Position numbers and translations under genes: made by a program. From positions 496,001 to 560,000 of the forward strand of contig CAJJCX010000004.1 of the NCBI GenBank assembly GCA_905182815.1: DNA of 64,000 bases. Reading direction: 5' to 3'. Under the pieces are notes generated by a model that was not told the DNA's origin, searched no databases, and was given only the letters and a program-made list of their open reading frames with translations. This stretch comes from an uncultured Candidatus Thioglobus sp. Lineage in GTDB: Bacteria; Pseudomonadota; Gammaproteobacteria; PS1; Pseudothioglobaceae. Below are positions 28,679 through 38,500 of the stretch, piece by piece; position 1 is the first letter of the stretch, and each line of letters begins with the position of its first letter.

Positions 28679-28707
28679 TTGCAATTGTTAATGAGAATGA
28701 GTATCAT
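28679..28707 (+). promoter_or_regulatory. Fur-overlapped promoter
   Basis: TTGCAA (28679-28684) and TATCAT (28702-28707) are separated by exactly 17 nt on the plus strand. The Fur box covers the spacer and the -10 element, as at repressed iron promoters. The start would be near 28714 and feeds the short transcript ending at 28976. Confidence 0.6.
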
Positions 28708-28714
28708 TATCATT
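28690..28714. promoter_or_regulatory. Fur box
   Basis: A 25-bp imperfect palindrome (starting AATGAGAATGA, ending ATCATTATCATT) matches the GATAATGAT-type hexamer repeats of the Fur consensus on both half-sites. fur itself is in the window at 15700. It lies between the CDF gene and the short transcript and overlaps the latter's promoter. Confidence 0.8.
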
Positions 28715-28976
28715 TAATAAATAATTAAGCAAAGGTTCGAAATTGATTACTAATAAATTCAGCTTCCTAATGCAATCTCCTAAGATCGTACGCTGCTCTA
28801 TATTGGTAATTGTTTCAACAGCTTCAAAATAGCCCTCCGAACTATGATGAAGCAAATATCAAAGGAGTTTTAACTAAGTGATAAATTGATTACATTCATA
28901 TTTTTTTACTTCCTTTAAATGTGTATGTCTGTGATTAATTGGCCCTATGTCTTCCTCCTTGCATAGGGCTTTTTTA
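28714..28976 (+). ncRNA. Candidate Fur-controlled small RNA (or very short mRNA)
   Basis: A promoter under a Fur box and a strong terminator define a transcript of about 263 nt with no ORF longer than 29 codons in the present sequence. The terminator loop reads UCUUCCUCCUUG and includes CCUCCUU, the anti-Shine-Dalgarno core of 16S rRNA. A second C/U-rich stretch, ACUUCCUUU, lies about 40 nt upstream in an otherwise AU-rich region. Exposed C/U loops are how several bacterial sRNAs block ribosome sites, and Fur-repressed sRNAs such as RyhB spare iron. No RyhB-like core sequence is seen. A TTG-started 29-codon frame (28743-28832) has a plausible AAAGG site; removing one A from its AAAA run would extend it to about 46 residues, so a tiny secreted peptide is the main rival reading. 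Confidence 0.45.
28942..28976 (+). terminator. Rho-independent terminator with CU-rich loop
   Basis: Perfect 8-bp stem GCCCTATG/CATAGGGC (28942-28949, 28962-28969), 12-nt loop, then six T. It is one of the strongest terminators in the window, yet no gene of normal size ends before it on this strand. Confidence 0.9.
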
Positions 28977-28995
28977 ATAGAATATAAAAATAAAA

Positions 28996-29175
28996 ATGAA
29001 ATATTGGTATAGATACAAACTCTTTATTTTAAAAAAAACTAATCGACTAGATTTTATATCGATGAGGAGATTAGGTATTCCAAAAAAAATTATTGGAAAA
29101 GTGATTTTAGATGAGGTTAAAAATGACCTTAGACTTAAGGGAGATATCTCCAAATATCACTACAAATATAACTAA
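28996..29175 (+). CDS. Hypothetical small basic protein, 59 residues
   Basis: An ATG-started frame of 59 codons follows the terminator by 20 nt and ends at TAA 29173. The product is rich in Lys, Arg and Tyr (start MKYWYRYKLFILKK) and has a patch RRLGIPKKIIGKVI. I do not recognise a family. There is no good ribosome site (AT-rich upstream) and no clear promoter. In AT-rich DNA a 59-codon frame can arise by chance, but the residue mix is protein-like. It is the only candidate gene between the terminator and the peroxiredoxin gene. Confidence 0.35.
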   Translation: MKYWYRYKLFILKKTNRLDFISMRRLGIPKKIIGKVILDEVKNDLRLKGDISKYHYKYN

Positions 29176-29249
29176 TTAAAAGTAATAAATTATATTTGCA
29201 TTAACTACAGAATTAAAAAAACATTAATCATTACTATAAGGACAAAACT

Positions 29250-29849
29250 ATGAGCGTTTTAGTTACACAGCAAGCACCAGACTTTATATCCACAGCAGTT
29301 CTTGCAGATGGGCAAATTGTAGAGGATTTTCAACTATCAAGTTTTAAAGGTAAAAAAATTGTATTGTTCTTCTATCCCTTAGATTTTACGTTTGTATGCC
29401 CGACAGAGATTCTTGCACATCACCATAGAGTTGCTGCTTTTGATAAGCTCGATACTCAGTTAATTGGAGTTTCTATTGACTCAAGACATACTCATAATGC
29501 TTGGCGAAATACTAAAATAAATGATGGTGGTATTGGATTTATTGATTTTCCATTAGTTTCTGATATGGATCATAAAATTATGGAAAAGTATGGCATTGTC
29601 CACCCAGAGGGAACAGCTTTAAGGGCATCTTTTTTAATTGATGAGAATTTTGTTGTTCGTCATCAAGTTGTTAATGATCATCCTCTAGGTAGAAATGTGG
29701 ATGAAATGCTAAGAATGGTTGATGCACTTGATTTTCATACTGAAAATGGAGAGGTATGCCCTGCAGGTTGGAATAAGGGTGATGAAGGAATGAAGGAATC
29801 AGCTGAAAGCGTTGAAGAGTATTTATCAAAAAATTCTGCCAACCTTTAA
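29250..29849 (+). CDS. 2-Cys peroxiredoxin (AhpC/Prx1 type)
   Basis: 199 residues. Peroxidatic C50 lies in FTFVCPTE, and resolving C170 in GEVCPAGW, with the YF-like C-terminal tail replaced by SKNSANL. It reduces hydrogen and organic peroxides using thioredoxin or AhpF; no ahpF is adjacent, so thioredoxin (26513) is a plausible donor. An AAGGA site lies 9 nt before the ATG. Its place downstream of a Fur-controlled transcript is suggestive for oxidative stress, but a terminator separates them. Confidence 0.94.
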   Translation: MSVLVTQQAPDFISTAVLADGQIVEDFQLSSFKGKKIVLFFYPLDFTFVCPTEILAHHHRVAAFDKLDTQLIGVSIDSRHTHNAWRNTKINDGGIGFIDFPLVSDMDHKIMEKYGIVHPEGTALRASFLIDENFVVRHQVVNDHPLGRNVDEMLRMVDALDFHTENGEVCPAGWNKGDEGMKESAESVEEYLSKNSANL

Positions 29850-29874
29850 TTTGATAAAAATATAATATTTAAAA

Positions 29875-31938
29875 TTAGCTTTTTTCTACAATAATATTAA
29901 AATTTGGAAGTGCTTTAATAAGATGTTTTCCATAAAACTTTGTTACTAGCCTATTATCAAAAATAGTAATTTTACCCGAATCTGTCTCAGTTCTTATGAG
30001 CCTCCCACAAGCTTGTATTAATCTTAATGAAGCGTCTGGTAGAGAAATTTCCATAAATGAATTTCGATTTAACGACTCAAGATATGATTGAGTGGTTTTT
30101 TCAATTGGCGATGTTGGGACGCTAAATCTTAACTTAGCAATAATTACGTGGTTTAAATTATCACCTTTAAGGTCAACACCTTCAGCAAAGCTATCAAGAC
30201 CAAAAATTATGCTGCCCTTACCATTTTTTCTATTTTCAACATGTCTTTCTAGGATATTTTTTTTGCTATATTCACCTTGAATGTATAGATCACAATCTAA
30301 TGATTTTTCTATTAAGTCGGCCACACTCTGCATTTGATTGTTTGATGCAAAAAGCACGAGTGTCGCTGCTGATGTATCAATACGTTTTTTTAACTCTAGC
30401 GCAATTTCTTGAGTGTGATCAAAAGACTGTGTTGGGCTTGCATTAATTTTGGCGATTATAAAGTCAACTGACTCATGATTGAACGGAGATGCCAGGCGAA
30501 GATACTGATTTTCTAATAACTTTAATCCAAGTTGTTGATTTAATCTATCAAAGCTTCCTAGAGCAGTCAATGTAGCCGATGTAAAAACAACTCCTGCTGC
30601 TTTAGACCATATTAATTTGTCTAAATAGCTAGAGACATCAATTTTTGCAGTGTTTAGTTGATAGTTATTTTTTTTATTAGCAAGCTTTGATTGACTTATC
30701 CAGTTACTTGTTGGAGCTTGTTCATTATTTAGGTTCTGATTAAATGTATTTAAAAGCGATAAGATTGAAGATAGATTTTGATTATTTTGACCAATTATAT
30801 TATTTAAGTTATCAGTTATAGCCTGGTCAATATTATTACTTTTATAGTGCTCTTCCCAAATATCTTTATGCTCTGAAAAATCTTTATACGCTGAATTAAA
30901 TAAGACTAATATTTGTTTGGTTAAATTCAGTATTTCACTAGGCACGCCAGTTATGGGAAATAGATGAATATCATCTTGGTATTCAAGATTTGAGATGACT
31001 TCAGTTAGATCACTTATAGCTTCGTCTGTCTTTTCAATATAACTAGCAGGGGATGTAATTTTTATAATTTTTATAATTTGATCTATGGCGCTCTGATATT
31101 GACGGATAGATGTTTTCATGAACTCAGTACTTCCACCCAGTGAAAAATGAGAAAGTGCTTTTTGAGATAGATGATGAGCCTCATCAAAAACAAAAATACA
31201 ATCTTCAACTTCAGGAAGAACATTATTACCATTTATAATATCGGCCAAAACTAGATCATGATTTGCAATAATTACGTCAGCATGTGAAGCTTTTTTTCTA
31301 GCTTTAAAGAAAGCGCAATCATTATAAAATTCACAATTTTTAGAGTTGCATGTAAATCGATTGCAGGCAATTTTTTGCCATAATTTATTTTCAGGTGGAT
31401 TCTCAAGGTCATCAATTTCCCCACTCCACCTTGTGGCAGTATAGCTTTCAGTCATTTCACTTAAAACATCTAAGTCATTTTTACTTGGCTTTTCATCCCA
31501 AAGAAGAGCATCATCTATAAGAGAAGGAGAGCTTGAATTGTCTTCTGTCAGGTTAATTAAGTTTCGAATACAAACATATCTTGACCTTCCTTTAGCTAAA
31601 GCATATTCAAAATCAACTGAAGAATATTTCTCTGCCTCAACAATATCTTTATTTAGAATTTGTTCTTGAAGTGCTACATTTGCAGAAGCTATAACTAGCT
31701 TCTTTTTTGACTCTTTTGCAATTGGTAAGCAGCTCACTAGGTAAGCCATAGTTTTCCCAGTTCCAGTTGGAGCTTCAACACATATGATTGGGTTTGAATT
31801 GGCATACTCACCTGTCAATGTTTTTGAAATCTCAGCAATCATTTTATTTTGAGATGAGCGGTTACTAAAATTTGGTAATTGTTTTTTCGCATCTTCAAAG
31901 GAAGAGCGTATTTGCTGTTTAAGTTTTGTTGTAAGCAT
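29875..31938 (-). CDS. dinG: ATP-dependent DNA helicase, DinG/YoaA family
   Basis: 687 residues. An XPD-like 5'-3' helicase with an iron-sulfur cluster. Walker A is APTGTGKT near residue 57, Walker B is DEAH (VFDEAHHLS). Four cluster cysteines are in order: VCIRN, then FTCNSKNCEFYNDC before FFKARKKASHADVIIANH. The C-terminal motif QACGRLIRTETD closes the helicase core. It resolves R-loops and G4 or repair intermediates. YoaA is a close relative; the length is nearer DinG. It ends the rlmE-ispB-dinG run. Confidence 0.88.
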   Translation of the reverse strand: MLTTKLKQQIRSSFEDAKKQLPNFSNRSSQNKMIAEISKTLTGEYANSNPIICVEAPTGTGKTMAYLVSCLPIAKESKKKLVIASANVALQEQILNKDIVEAEKYSSVDFEYALAKGRSRYVCIRNLINLTEDNSSSPSLIDDALLWDEKPSKNDLDVLSEMTESYTATRWSGEIDDLENPPENKLWQKIACNRFTCNSKNCEFYNDCAFFKARKKASHADVIIANHDLVLADIINGNNVLPEVEDCIFVFDEAHHLSQKALSHFSLGGSTEFMKTSIRQYQSAIDQIIKIIKITSPASYIEKTDEAISDLTEVISNLEYQDDIHLFPITGVPSEILNLTKQILVLFNSAYKDFSEHKDIWEEHYKSNNIDQAITDNLNNIIGQNNQNLSSILSLLNTFNQNLNNEQAPTSNWISQSKLANKKNNYQLNTAKIDVSSYLDKLIWSKAAGVVFTSATLTALGSFDRLNQQLGLKLLENQYLRLASPFNHESVDFIIAKINASPTQSFDHTQEIALELKKRIDTSAATLVLFASNNQMQSVADLIEKSLDCDLYIQGEYSKKNILERHVENRKNGKGSIIFGLDSFAEGVDLKGDNLNHVIIAKLRFSVPTSPIEKTTQSYLESLNRNSFMEISLPDASLRLIQACGRLIRTETDSGKITIFDNRLVTKFYGKHLIKALPNFNIIVEKS

Positions 31939-31946
31939 TAAGTGGG

Positions 31947-32919
31947 TTAAGAGTTTCTATCTAGTGAAAGCTCACATAATAGTTGAAGTGCAGAGCGATA
32001 TTCGGAGTTAGGAATAACTTCCAGAAACTTCAGTGCTTTAGTGGATTCATTTTTTGCTACTTTGCGGCTATATTCAAATGCATTAACACTAAGAAGAATA
32101 TTTACAATATTATCTATGTTTGAAGAGTCAGCATTGGTTATGGCATTGGAAAGAGTTGCTTTTTCAGCTCCCTTTCGTATTTTCAAGGGCATAAATCATT
32201 GGAAGTGTAACTTTTCCTTCAGACAAGTCATCACCAACTTCTTTTCCAATAACTGAAGAATTTGATTCATAATCAAGGGTGTCATCTATAATCTGAAAGG
32301 CATTACCTAAATGCATTCCAAAGCTACCAAGCCCATTAATTACGTTTTTATTGGATTCAGCTAAGATTCCAGCTATTTGGCATGCAGCCTTAAAGAGACA
32401 CGCTGTTTTTCTTTCAATTACTTCAAAATATTCTGTCTGAGAAACGTTAGCATTTTTAATGCTTAATAATTGAAGCACCTCTCCTTCTGAAATCTGATTG
32501 GTTGCTTTAGATAGGATTTTCATTATTTGCATCGAGTTGGGTTCAACCATAATTTCAAATGCCCTTGAATACAAAAAGTCACCAACTAGAACGCTTGGGG
32601 CATTACCCCATAATTCGTTTGCAGTTTCATGGCCTCGACGGATGGATGAGCTATCTACAACATCATCATGCAGAAGAGTTGCAGTATGAATGAGTTCAAT
32701 TACAACTGCCATTGAGTGATGATAATCACCTTTATAGTTCGTTGCTCTGGCGCATAATAATAGAAGAAGTGGCCTAATTCGCTTTCCACCTGAGTTGATA
32801 ATGTACTGGCTCATTTGACTAATGAGGTCAACATTTGAATCTAGTCGATTAACTAGAATTTCATCCATCATCACTAGGTCGCTCTTCATGAGAGCATGAA
32901 TTTCACTAAAATTTTGCAT
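31947..32919 (-). CDS. ispB: Octaprenyl diphosphate synthase IspB, frameshifted
   Basis: The first frame (32919-32164) carries the synthase core: both Asp-rich motifs, LLHDDVVD and IIDDTLDYE, and GKRIRPLLLLLCARA. It then runs into a stop just after TLPMIYALENTKG. The remaining C-terminal helices (SNAITNADSSNIDN...LEVIPNSEYRSAL) are in the next frame to 31947. Removing one G from the GGG (forward CCC at 32170-32172) or one A from the neighbouring AAA rejoins them. The repaired protein has 323 residues, the same as E. coli IspB. It makes the quinone side chain, so a true knockout would be surprising. It lies between rlmE and dinG. Confidence 0.88.
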
Positions 32920-32925
32920 AAGGAT

Positions 32926-33543
32926 TTATTTTAACTGACTTGCTAATAAATAAACTTCTTTAGATCTTGGACGAGATGCTTTTGGTTTGATGACAGAAAC
33001 TTTTTTAAAAATATTTCTAGCATTTTTAACATAAACATCAAAACCATCGCCCTGAAAGACTTTGACAATGAAGTTGCCATTTTTTGACAAGGTTTTAACG
33101 GCCATATCTAGAGCTAGTTCAGCTAAATACATCGACTTAGGCTGATCAACAGATAGTTGGCCGCTCATGTTTGGTGCCATATCAGACAAAACAGTATCAA
33201 CCTTGTTGCCATTAGTCATTAATATCAAATCATCATATACGGACTGCTCTGTAAAGTCTCCTTGAAGAAAACTAACTCCACTTATTTCTTCAATTGGCAA
33301 AATATCACTCGCAATTACCTGCCCAGATTTACCAGTAAACTTTACTGCAACTTGTGACCACCCTCCAGGTGCAGCGCCTAAATCTAAAACTTTATCGCCA
33401 CTTTTAATAAGTTGACCCTTTTCAATAATTTCAAGTAGCTTATAGACTGCTCTGCATCGATAGCCTTCTTTTTGTGCTTTTTTTACGTATTCATCGCTTA
33501 AATGTTCCTGCATCCAGCGACGAGAGCTTCCTTTTTTGGCCAC
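32926..33543 (-). CDS. rlmE: 23S rRNA 2'-O-methyltransferase RlmE (FtsJ)
   Basis: 205 residues, the RrmJ length. It methylates U2552 in the 23S A-loop during late 50S assembly. [31 protein letters not shown] at the N-terminus, the SAM motif [15 protein letters not shown] and the catalytic-lysine region [11 protein letters not shown] are intact. In E. coli it precedes ftsH; here ispB follows after 6 nt. Confidence 0.96.
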   Translation of the reverse strand: MAKKGSSRRWMQEHLSDEYVKKAQKEGYRCRAVYKLLEIIEKGQLIKSGDKVLDLGAAPGGWSQVAVKFTGKSGQVIASDILPIEEISGVSFLQGDFTEQSVYDDLILMTNGNKVDTVLSDMAPNMSGQLSVDQPKSMYLAELALDMAVKTLSKNGNFIVKVFQGDGFDVYVKNARNIFKKVSVIKPKASRPRSKEVYLLASQLK

Positions 33544-33624
33544 AGCTTCAAAAATAAATAGAATATTAGATGTATTTTATAAGAGAAGGGTATCCAGCAA
33601 TATTAAATTGATTTTTGATTTAGC

Positions 33625-33654
33625 TTGGGCATTGTTAGGTTTTTACGGGATAAT
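33625..33654 (+). promoter_or_regulatory. Possible typA promoter
   Basis: TTGGGC (33625-33630) and GATAAT (33649-33654) with an 18-nt spacer lie 32 nt before the typA ATG. Only moderate matches. Confidence 0.35.
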
Positions 33655-33686
33655 ACGACATCGATTTTTTATGAGTACATTATTAA

Positions 33687-35498
33687 ATGGCAAACAATTT
33701 AAGAAATATAGCAATTATCGCTCACGTTGACCACGGAAAGACTACGTTAGTAGATAAATTACTTTCTCAATCGCAAACATTTGATGATCGTTTTAAGGCG
33801 ACTGACAGGATGATGGATTCTAACGATCTTGAAAAAGAAAGAGGAATCACCATCAGCTCAAAAAATACAGCTATTAAATGGGGTGATTATAGAATTAATA
33901 TTGTTGATACCCCAGGCCACGCTGACTTTGGTGGTGAGGTTGAAAGAGTGCTTTCTATGGTCGATAGTGTATTGCTTTTAGTTGATGCAAGTGATGGCCC
34001 AATGCCTCAAACTCGTTTTGTTACAAAGAAAGCTTTTGAGCAGGGCCTTAATCCAATTGTAGTGATTAACAAGATTGATCGTGATAGCTCTAGACCTGAC
34101 TGGGTAATTGATCAGGTTTTTGAGCTATTTGATCAGTTAGGCGCTACTGAAGAGCAGTTAGATTTTCCAGTTATATATGCGTCAGCACTGGGCGGCTATG
34201 CATCTGAAGATGACACTGCTAGAGAGGGTAATATGACCCCAATGTTTGAATTAATTGTTGAAAAAGCACCCGCTCCTAAGGTGGATATTGATGGTCCATT
34301 TCAAATGCAGATAACGTCATTAGACTACTCTTCATTTGTAGGTGCAATTGGAATTGGAAGAATTGAAAGAGGTGTTGCTAAGAAAAATTCGCAGAACGTC
34401 TTAATTTCACCTGATGGAACTGAGCGTAAAGTTAAAATTGTTCAGCTCTTAGGTTTTAATGGTCTAGAGAGGCATGATGTTAGCTCAGCTAATGCTGGCG
34501 ATATAGTTGGGGTAGTTGGTATTGAAAATATATCAATTTCAGATACGATTTGTGATGTAACTAAAGTTGAGGCATTACCTCCTTTAAGTGTTGATGAGCC
34601 TACAGTTAGTATGGCATTCAGAGTTAACGATTCTCCATTTGCAGGACTAGATGGAAAATATATTACATCCAGAAATATAAGAGAAAGGCTTGATAAAGAG
34701 CTTATTTATAATGTAGCTTTAAGAGTTGAAAATACTACAGATTCTTCTGAGTTTGTGGTTTCAGGTAGGGGTGAGTTACACCTTTCAATTTTGATTGAAA
34801 CGATGCGAAGAGAGGGCTTTGAATTATCGGTAGGAAGGCCTCAAGTTATTCTTAGAGAAATTGACGGCGTTACCTGTGAACCTTTTGAAGATTTAACGGT
34901 GGATGTTGAATCTGTTCATCAGGGTTCGGTGATGGAAAAATTAGGCGAAAGAAAGGCGGAGCTATCCAATATGACTCCAGATGGAAAAGGGCGAGTAAAG
35001 CTTGATTTTATAATTCCAGCTAGAGGTTTAATTGGATTTCGAACTGAGTTTTTAACGGCAACAACTGGAACTGGGCTTATGTACTCAACATTTGACTCTT
35101 ATAAGCCTCAAAAGGATGGAAAGATTGGCCAAAGAACGAATGGATCTTTAATTTCAATGAATCAAGGCAAATCTGTTGCTTATGCGATATTTAATTTGCA
35201 GAAAAGTGGTAAGTTTTTTGTGGGCCATGGAGAGGATATCTATGAAGGTATGGTCGTAGGAATTAATACAAGGGATAAAGATCTTGTAATTAATGTTATG
35301 AAAGGGAAGCAGTTAACTAACGTAAGAGCATCAGGTACTGATGAGGCAGTTGCATTAACGCCAAAGATTACTTTAGATTTAGAGCAAGCACTGGAGTTTA
35401 TCGATGACGACGAGTTAGTGGAAGTTACTCCTCATAACATCAGAATTCGTAAAAGACTGCTTACTGAAAACCTGAGAAAAAGGTCAAAGAGTTCATAA
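33687..35498 (+). CDS. typA: Ribosome-associated GTPase TypA/BipA
   Basis: 603 residues, full length. A translational GTPase that acts in 50S assembly and stress adaptation. The G1 motif AHVDHGKTT is at 13-21, the switch region [10 protein letters not shown] and G3 [16 protein letters not shown] follow, then NKIDRD. The C-terminal TypA-specific domain ([16 protein letters not shown]) is complete. I chose the ATG of [17 protein letters not shown] because it gives the canonical N-terminus. No glnA is beside it, unlike in E. coli. Confidence 0.97.
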   Translation: MANNLRNIAIIAHVDHGKTTLVDKLLSQSQTFDDRFKATDRMMDSNDLEKERGITISSKNTAIKWGDYRINIVDTPGHADFGGEVERVLSMVDSVLLLVDASDGPMPQTRFVTKKAFEQGLNPIVVINKIDRDSSRPDWVIDQVFELFDQLGATEEQLDFPVIYASALGGYASEDDTAREGNMTPMFELIVEKAPAPKVDIDGPFQMQITSLDYSSFVGAIGIGRIERGVAKKNSQNVLISPDGTERKVKIVQLLGFNGLERHDVSSANAGDIVGVVGIENISISDTICDVTKVEALPPLSVDEPTVSMAFRVNDSPFAGLDGKYITSRNIRERLDKELIYNVALRVENTTDSSEFVVSGRGELHLSILIETMRREGFELSVGRPQVILREIDGVTCEPFEDLTVDVESVHQGSVMEKLGERKAELSNMTPDGKGRVKLDFIIPARGLIGFRTEFLTATTGTGLMYSTFDSYKPQKDGKIGQRTNGSLISMNQGKSVAYAIFNLQKSGKFFVGHGEDIYEGMVVGINTRDKDLVINVMKGKQLTNVRASGTDEAVALTPKITLDLEQALEFIDDDELVEVTPHNIRIRKRLLTENLRKRSKSS

Positions 35499-35565
35499 AC
35501 TCTTCACTGTTTCTTCATTGTTCGCCTATATAATCATTCGATTTGAGCTATATTAAAAGTAAATT

Positions 35566-38500
35566 ATGGATTCTTTTTTAAATTTTTTAGTTAGGCAAAA
35601 AAAGTTCGCCTTAGTTTTTTCCCTTGCCTTTATAGCAATTGGTACGCTAGCGGTTGTTGGAATGCAAAGAGATCAGTTTCCTGCAGTTGATTTTGAAATT
35701 CTTAGTGTTACAACGGCTTATCCTGGAGCATCTCCTGAAGACGTTGAAAAAGCAGTTACAAATGTAATCGAAAAAGAATTATCAAGCGTTGGTGGTATTA
35801 AAGAAATATCCTCGACCTCTCGTGAAGGGCTCTCATCTATTATTGTTACCTTAGAGGCAGACTTAAAGGATGTTCAGACAGTAAAAAATGATGTTCGAAA
35901 TGCTGTAAATCAAGTCAAAAGTTTTCCTGAAGAGGTAACAGATCTGCCTCAGGTAGTTGATTTTAATGTTTCTGAATTCCCAATTATTACTATCAACATT
36001 GACGGCTCCTTGATAGATTATGACCAATCAAGACAAATTACTGATGATTTAGAAACAGCCCTTCTTAAAGTCAAAGGTGTCTCTGCGATCGACAAAAGTG
36101 GCTATCTAGATAGTGAAATTCAAATTAAAGTTAACCCAGACAAGCTTGATAAATATAACATGTCAATTAATGAAGTTATCTCTGCAATTTCTTCTAGAAA
36201 TGCTCGTTTTACGGTTGGAGATAATAATCAACAAGACTTAGAAAAAAATATTGTCATATTGTCTGAATTTGAAAGTGTTGATGACATTAAAAACGTTGTT
36301 ATTAAATCTAGCTTTGATGGACCTGTTATAAGGCTTATTGATATTGCTGAAGTATTTAGAGGTGAAGAAGAAGAAAAATCTATAACTCGAGTAAATGGAA
36401 CTAAGGGCTTTATTCTTGAGATTAAAAAAACTAGTCAAGCAGATATTATTAGAACTGCAAAAAGAGTTAAAGAGCGAGTATCAGAGCTGCAAGAATATTA
36501 TCCAGATGAGATTAACATTTTTTTTACTGATGACTCTTCATTGGCAGTTGCAAACAGAATTGATATAATTCTTAAAAATGGCTATATTGGTCTAGCACTA
36601 GTTCTTGTTGTTTTAGGCGTCTTCCTTTCCATAAAAACTGCCTTTTGGGTTGCTGTTAGTATTCCAGTAACTTTGTTAGGAACTGTCGCCTTTATGGGAC
36701 TAACAGGTAATACAATAAACTTAATATCTCTTTCTGGTTTCATCATTGTGCTGGGAATTGTGGTGGATGATAGTATTGTTATTGCTGAAAGTATTCATCA
36801 CTATAAGGCAAAGGGTGGAGATCTCTATAAAAATGTTGTTACAGGCCTAAAACGGGTTATTCTGCCTGTTATAACGACCATAATATCGACCATGCTTGTG
36901 ATGTCATCATTCTTTTTGATGTCCGGAACTTTAGGAAAGTTTATTTATGTGCTTCCCGTAGTTGTAATATTTGCTTTAGGAATTTCTTTTTTAGAGATTA
37001 CCTTTGCGCTTCCAGCTCACCTTGCAACTCAAAAAGTGGAAAAGCAAAAGACTTGGTTTATCCCATTTGAAAACCTCTACAACAGGATGATGCACCATGC
37101 TTTAAGATGGCGTTATTTAATTGTTCCGCTATTTATTGCTTTACTAATATATTCGGCAATTTTTGCTGTCAAAAATATTCCATTTAATTTATTTCCTTCA
37201 AGAGGTGCAACGGTAATCTTTTCAAACATTGAAACTCCTAATGGAAGCTCTGCTGCCTATACTGAAAATATTGTTATACAGGTTGAAAATATAATTGCTA
37301 ATGAGATAGGAGACGACCTTGACTCTTTCACAAGCAAGATTGGAAGTTATTTTACAAATATCGCAAACATTAAAATTACTCTTACTCCAACAAGTGATAG
37401 AGAAAGAACTGCAGAAGACATGGCAGATAAGCTTGAAGCACTAGTGGCAGATATTGAGGGTGCTGACAAAATTGATATAACCTTAATAGCCCCTGGACCT
37501 CCAAGAGGCTCTGATATTGAGGTTACGCTTGTTTCTGAAAATGATGCTCAGAGAAATTTAGCTGCCAATAGATTCGAAGAAATTCTCAGCTCTATTGAAG
37601 GCGTTGATGATATAGATCGTAATGATGAGATTGGTAAACCTAGAATCGAAACAGTACTTGATTTTGATGAGATGGCTCGTCTAGGTGTTGATTATCAGTC
37701 AGTTTATAGGCATCTTAGAACAGCATTTTCAGGCTCTTATGTGACTGATATTACTATTGCTGGAAACGAGGAGGATGTAAGAGTCTATATAGGAGAAAAT
37801 GATTACACTGAAAATTTCATTAAGAATACTTCTGTCAAAAATCGTCAAGGCAAGCTAATACCAATGAGTCAATTCTCAACGCTTCGTGAGATTGAGGGAG
37901 AGCCTGATTACAATCATTTTGATGGTGATAGGTCCATTAAGCTTTCAGCAAGTATTGATGAGCGGGTAACAAATAAAACCAAAACTTTGAAAACCTCTTT
38001 AGAGGAATTAAATCTTGCGATTGATTTTCCTCAAGTATCGATCATTACGGGTGGTGGAGCGCAAGAGCAAATTGACTCATTACGAGATTTTCTTTACGCT
38101 TTTGTTGTAGCAATTGTTGGTATTTTTCTTATCCTTGCTATACTATTTAACTCATACTCTCAACCCCTTCTTGTTTTAGCAAGCTTTCCATTTGCGCTGA
38201 TTGGGGTTGTTTGGGCATTTCATTTCCATGGTTATTCCCTAAGTTTCTTCGCTCTAACAGGTGCTCTAGGTTTGATGGGAGTTATTGTGAACGACTCTTT
38301 AGTTATGGTTAGCCACTTAAACTATATTAAGCATAAAAGTGCCAAACTAGAAGACAAAATTGTTTGGATTGCAAAAGGCTCAAGGGATCGTTTAAGAGCG
38401 GTAGTTTTGACTACTCTAACAACAATGGCAGGAGTATTGCCACTTGCGTATGGGATTGGCGGCAAAGATGAGTTTTTACAACCAATGGTTCTCGCACTCG

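Noticed and set aside
33536-33730. Plus-strand 64-codon ORF before typA
   Set aside because: It overlaps the start of typA in another frame and has no family signature; typA has the canonical N-terminus.
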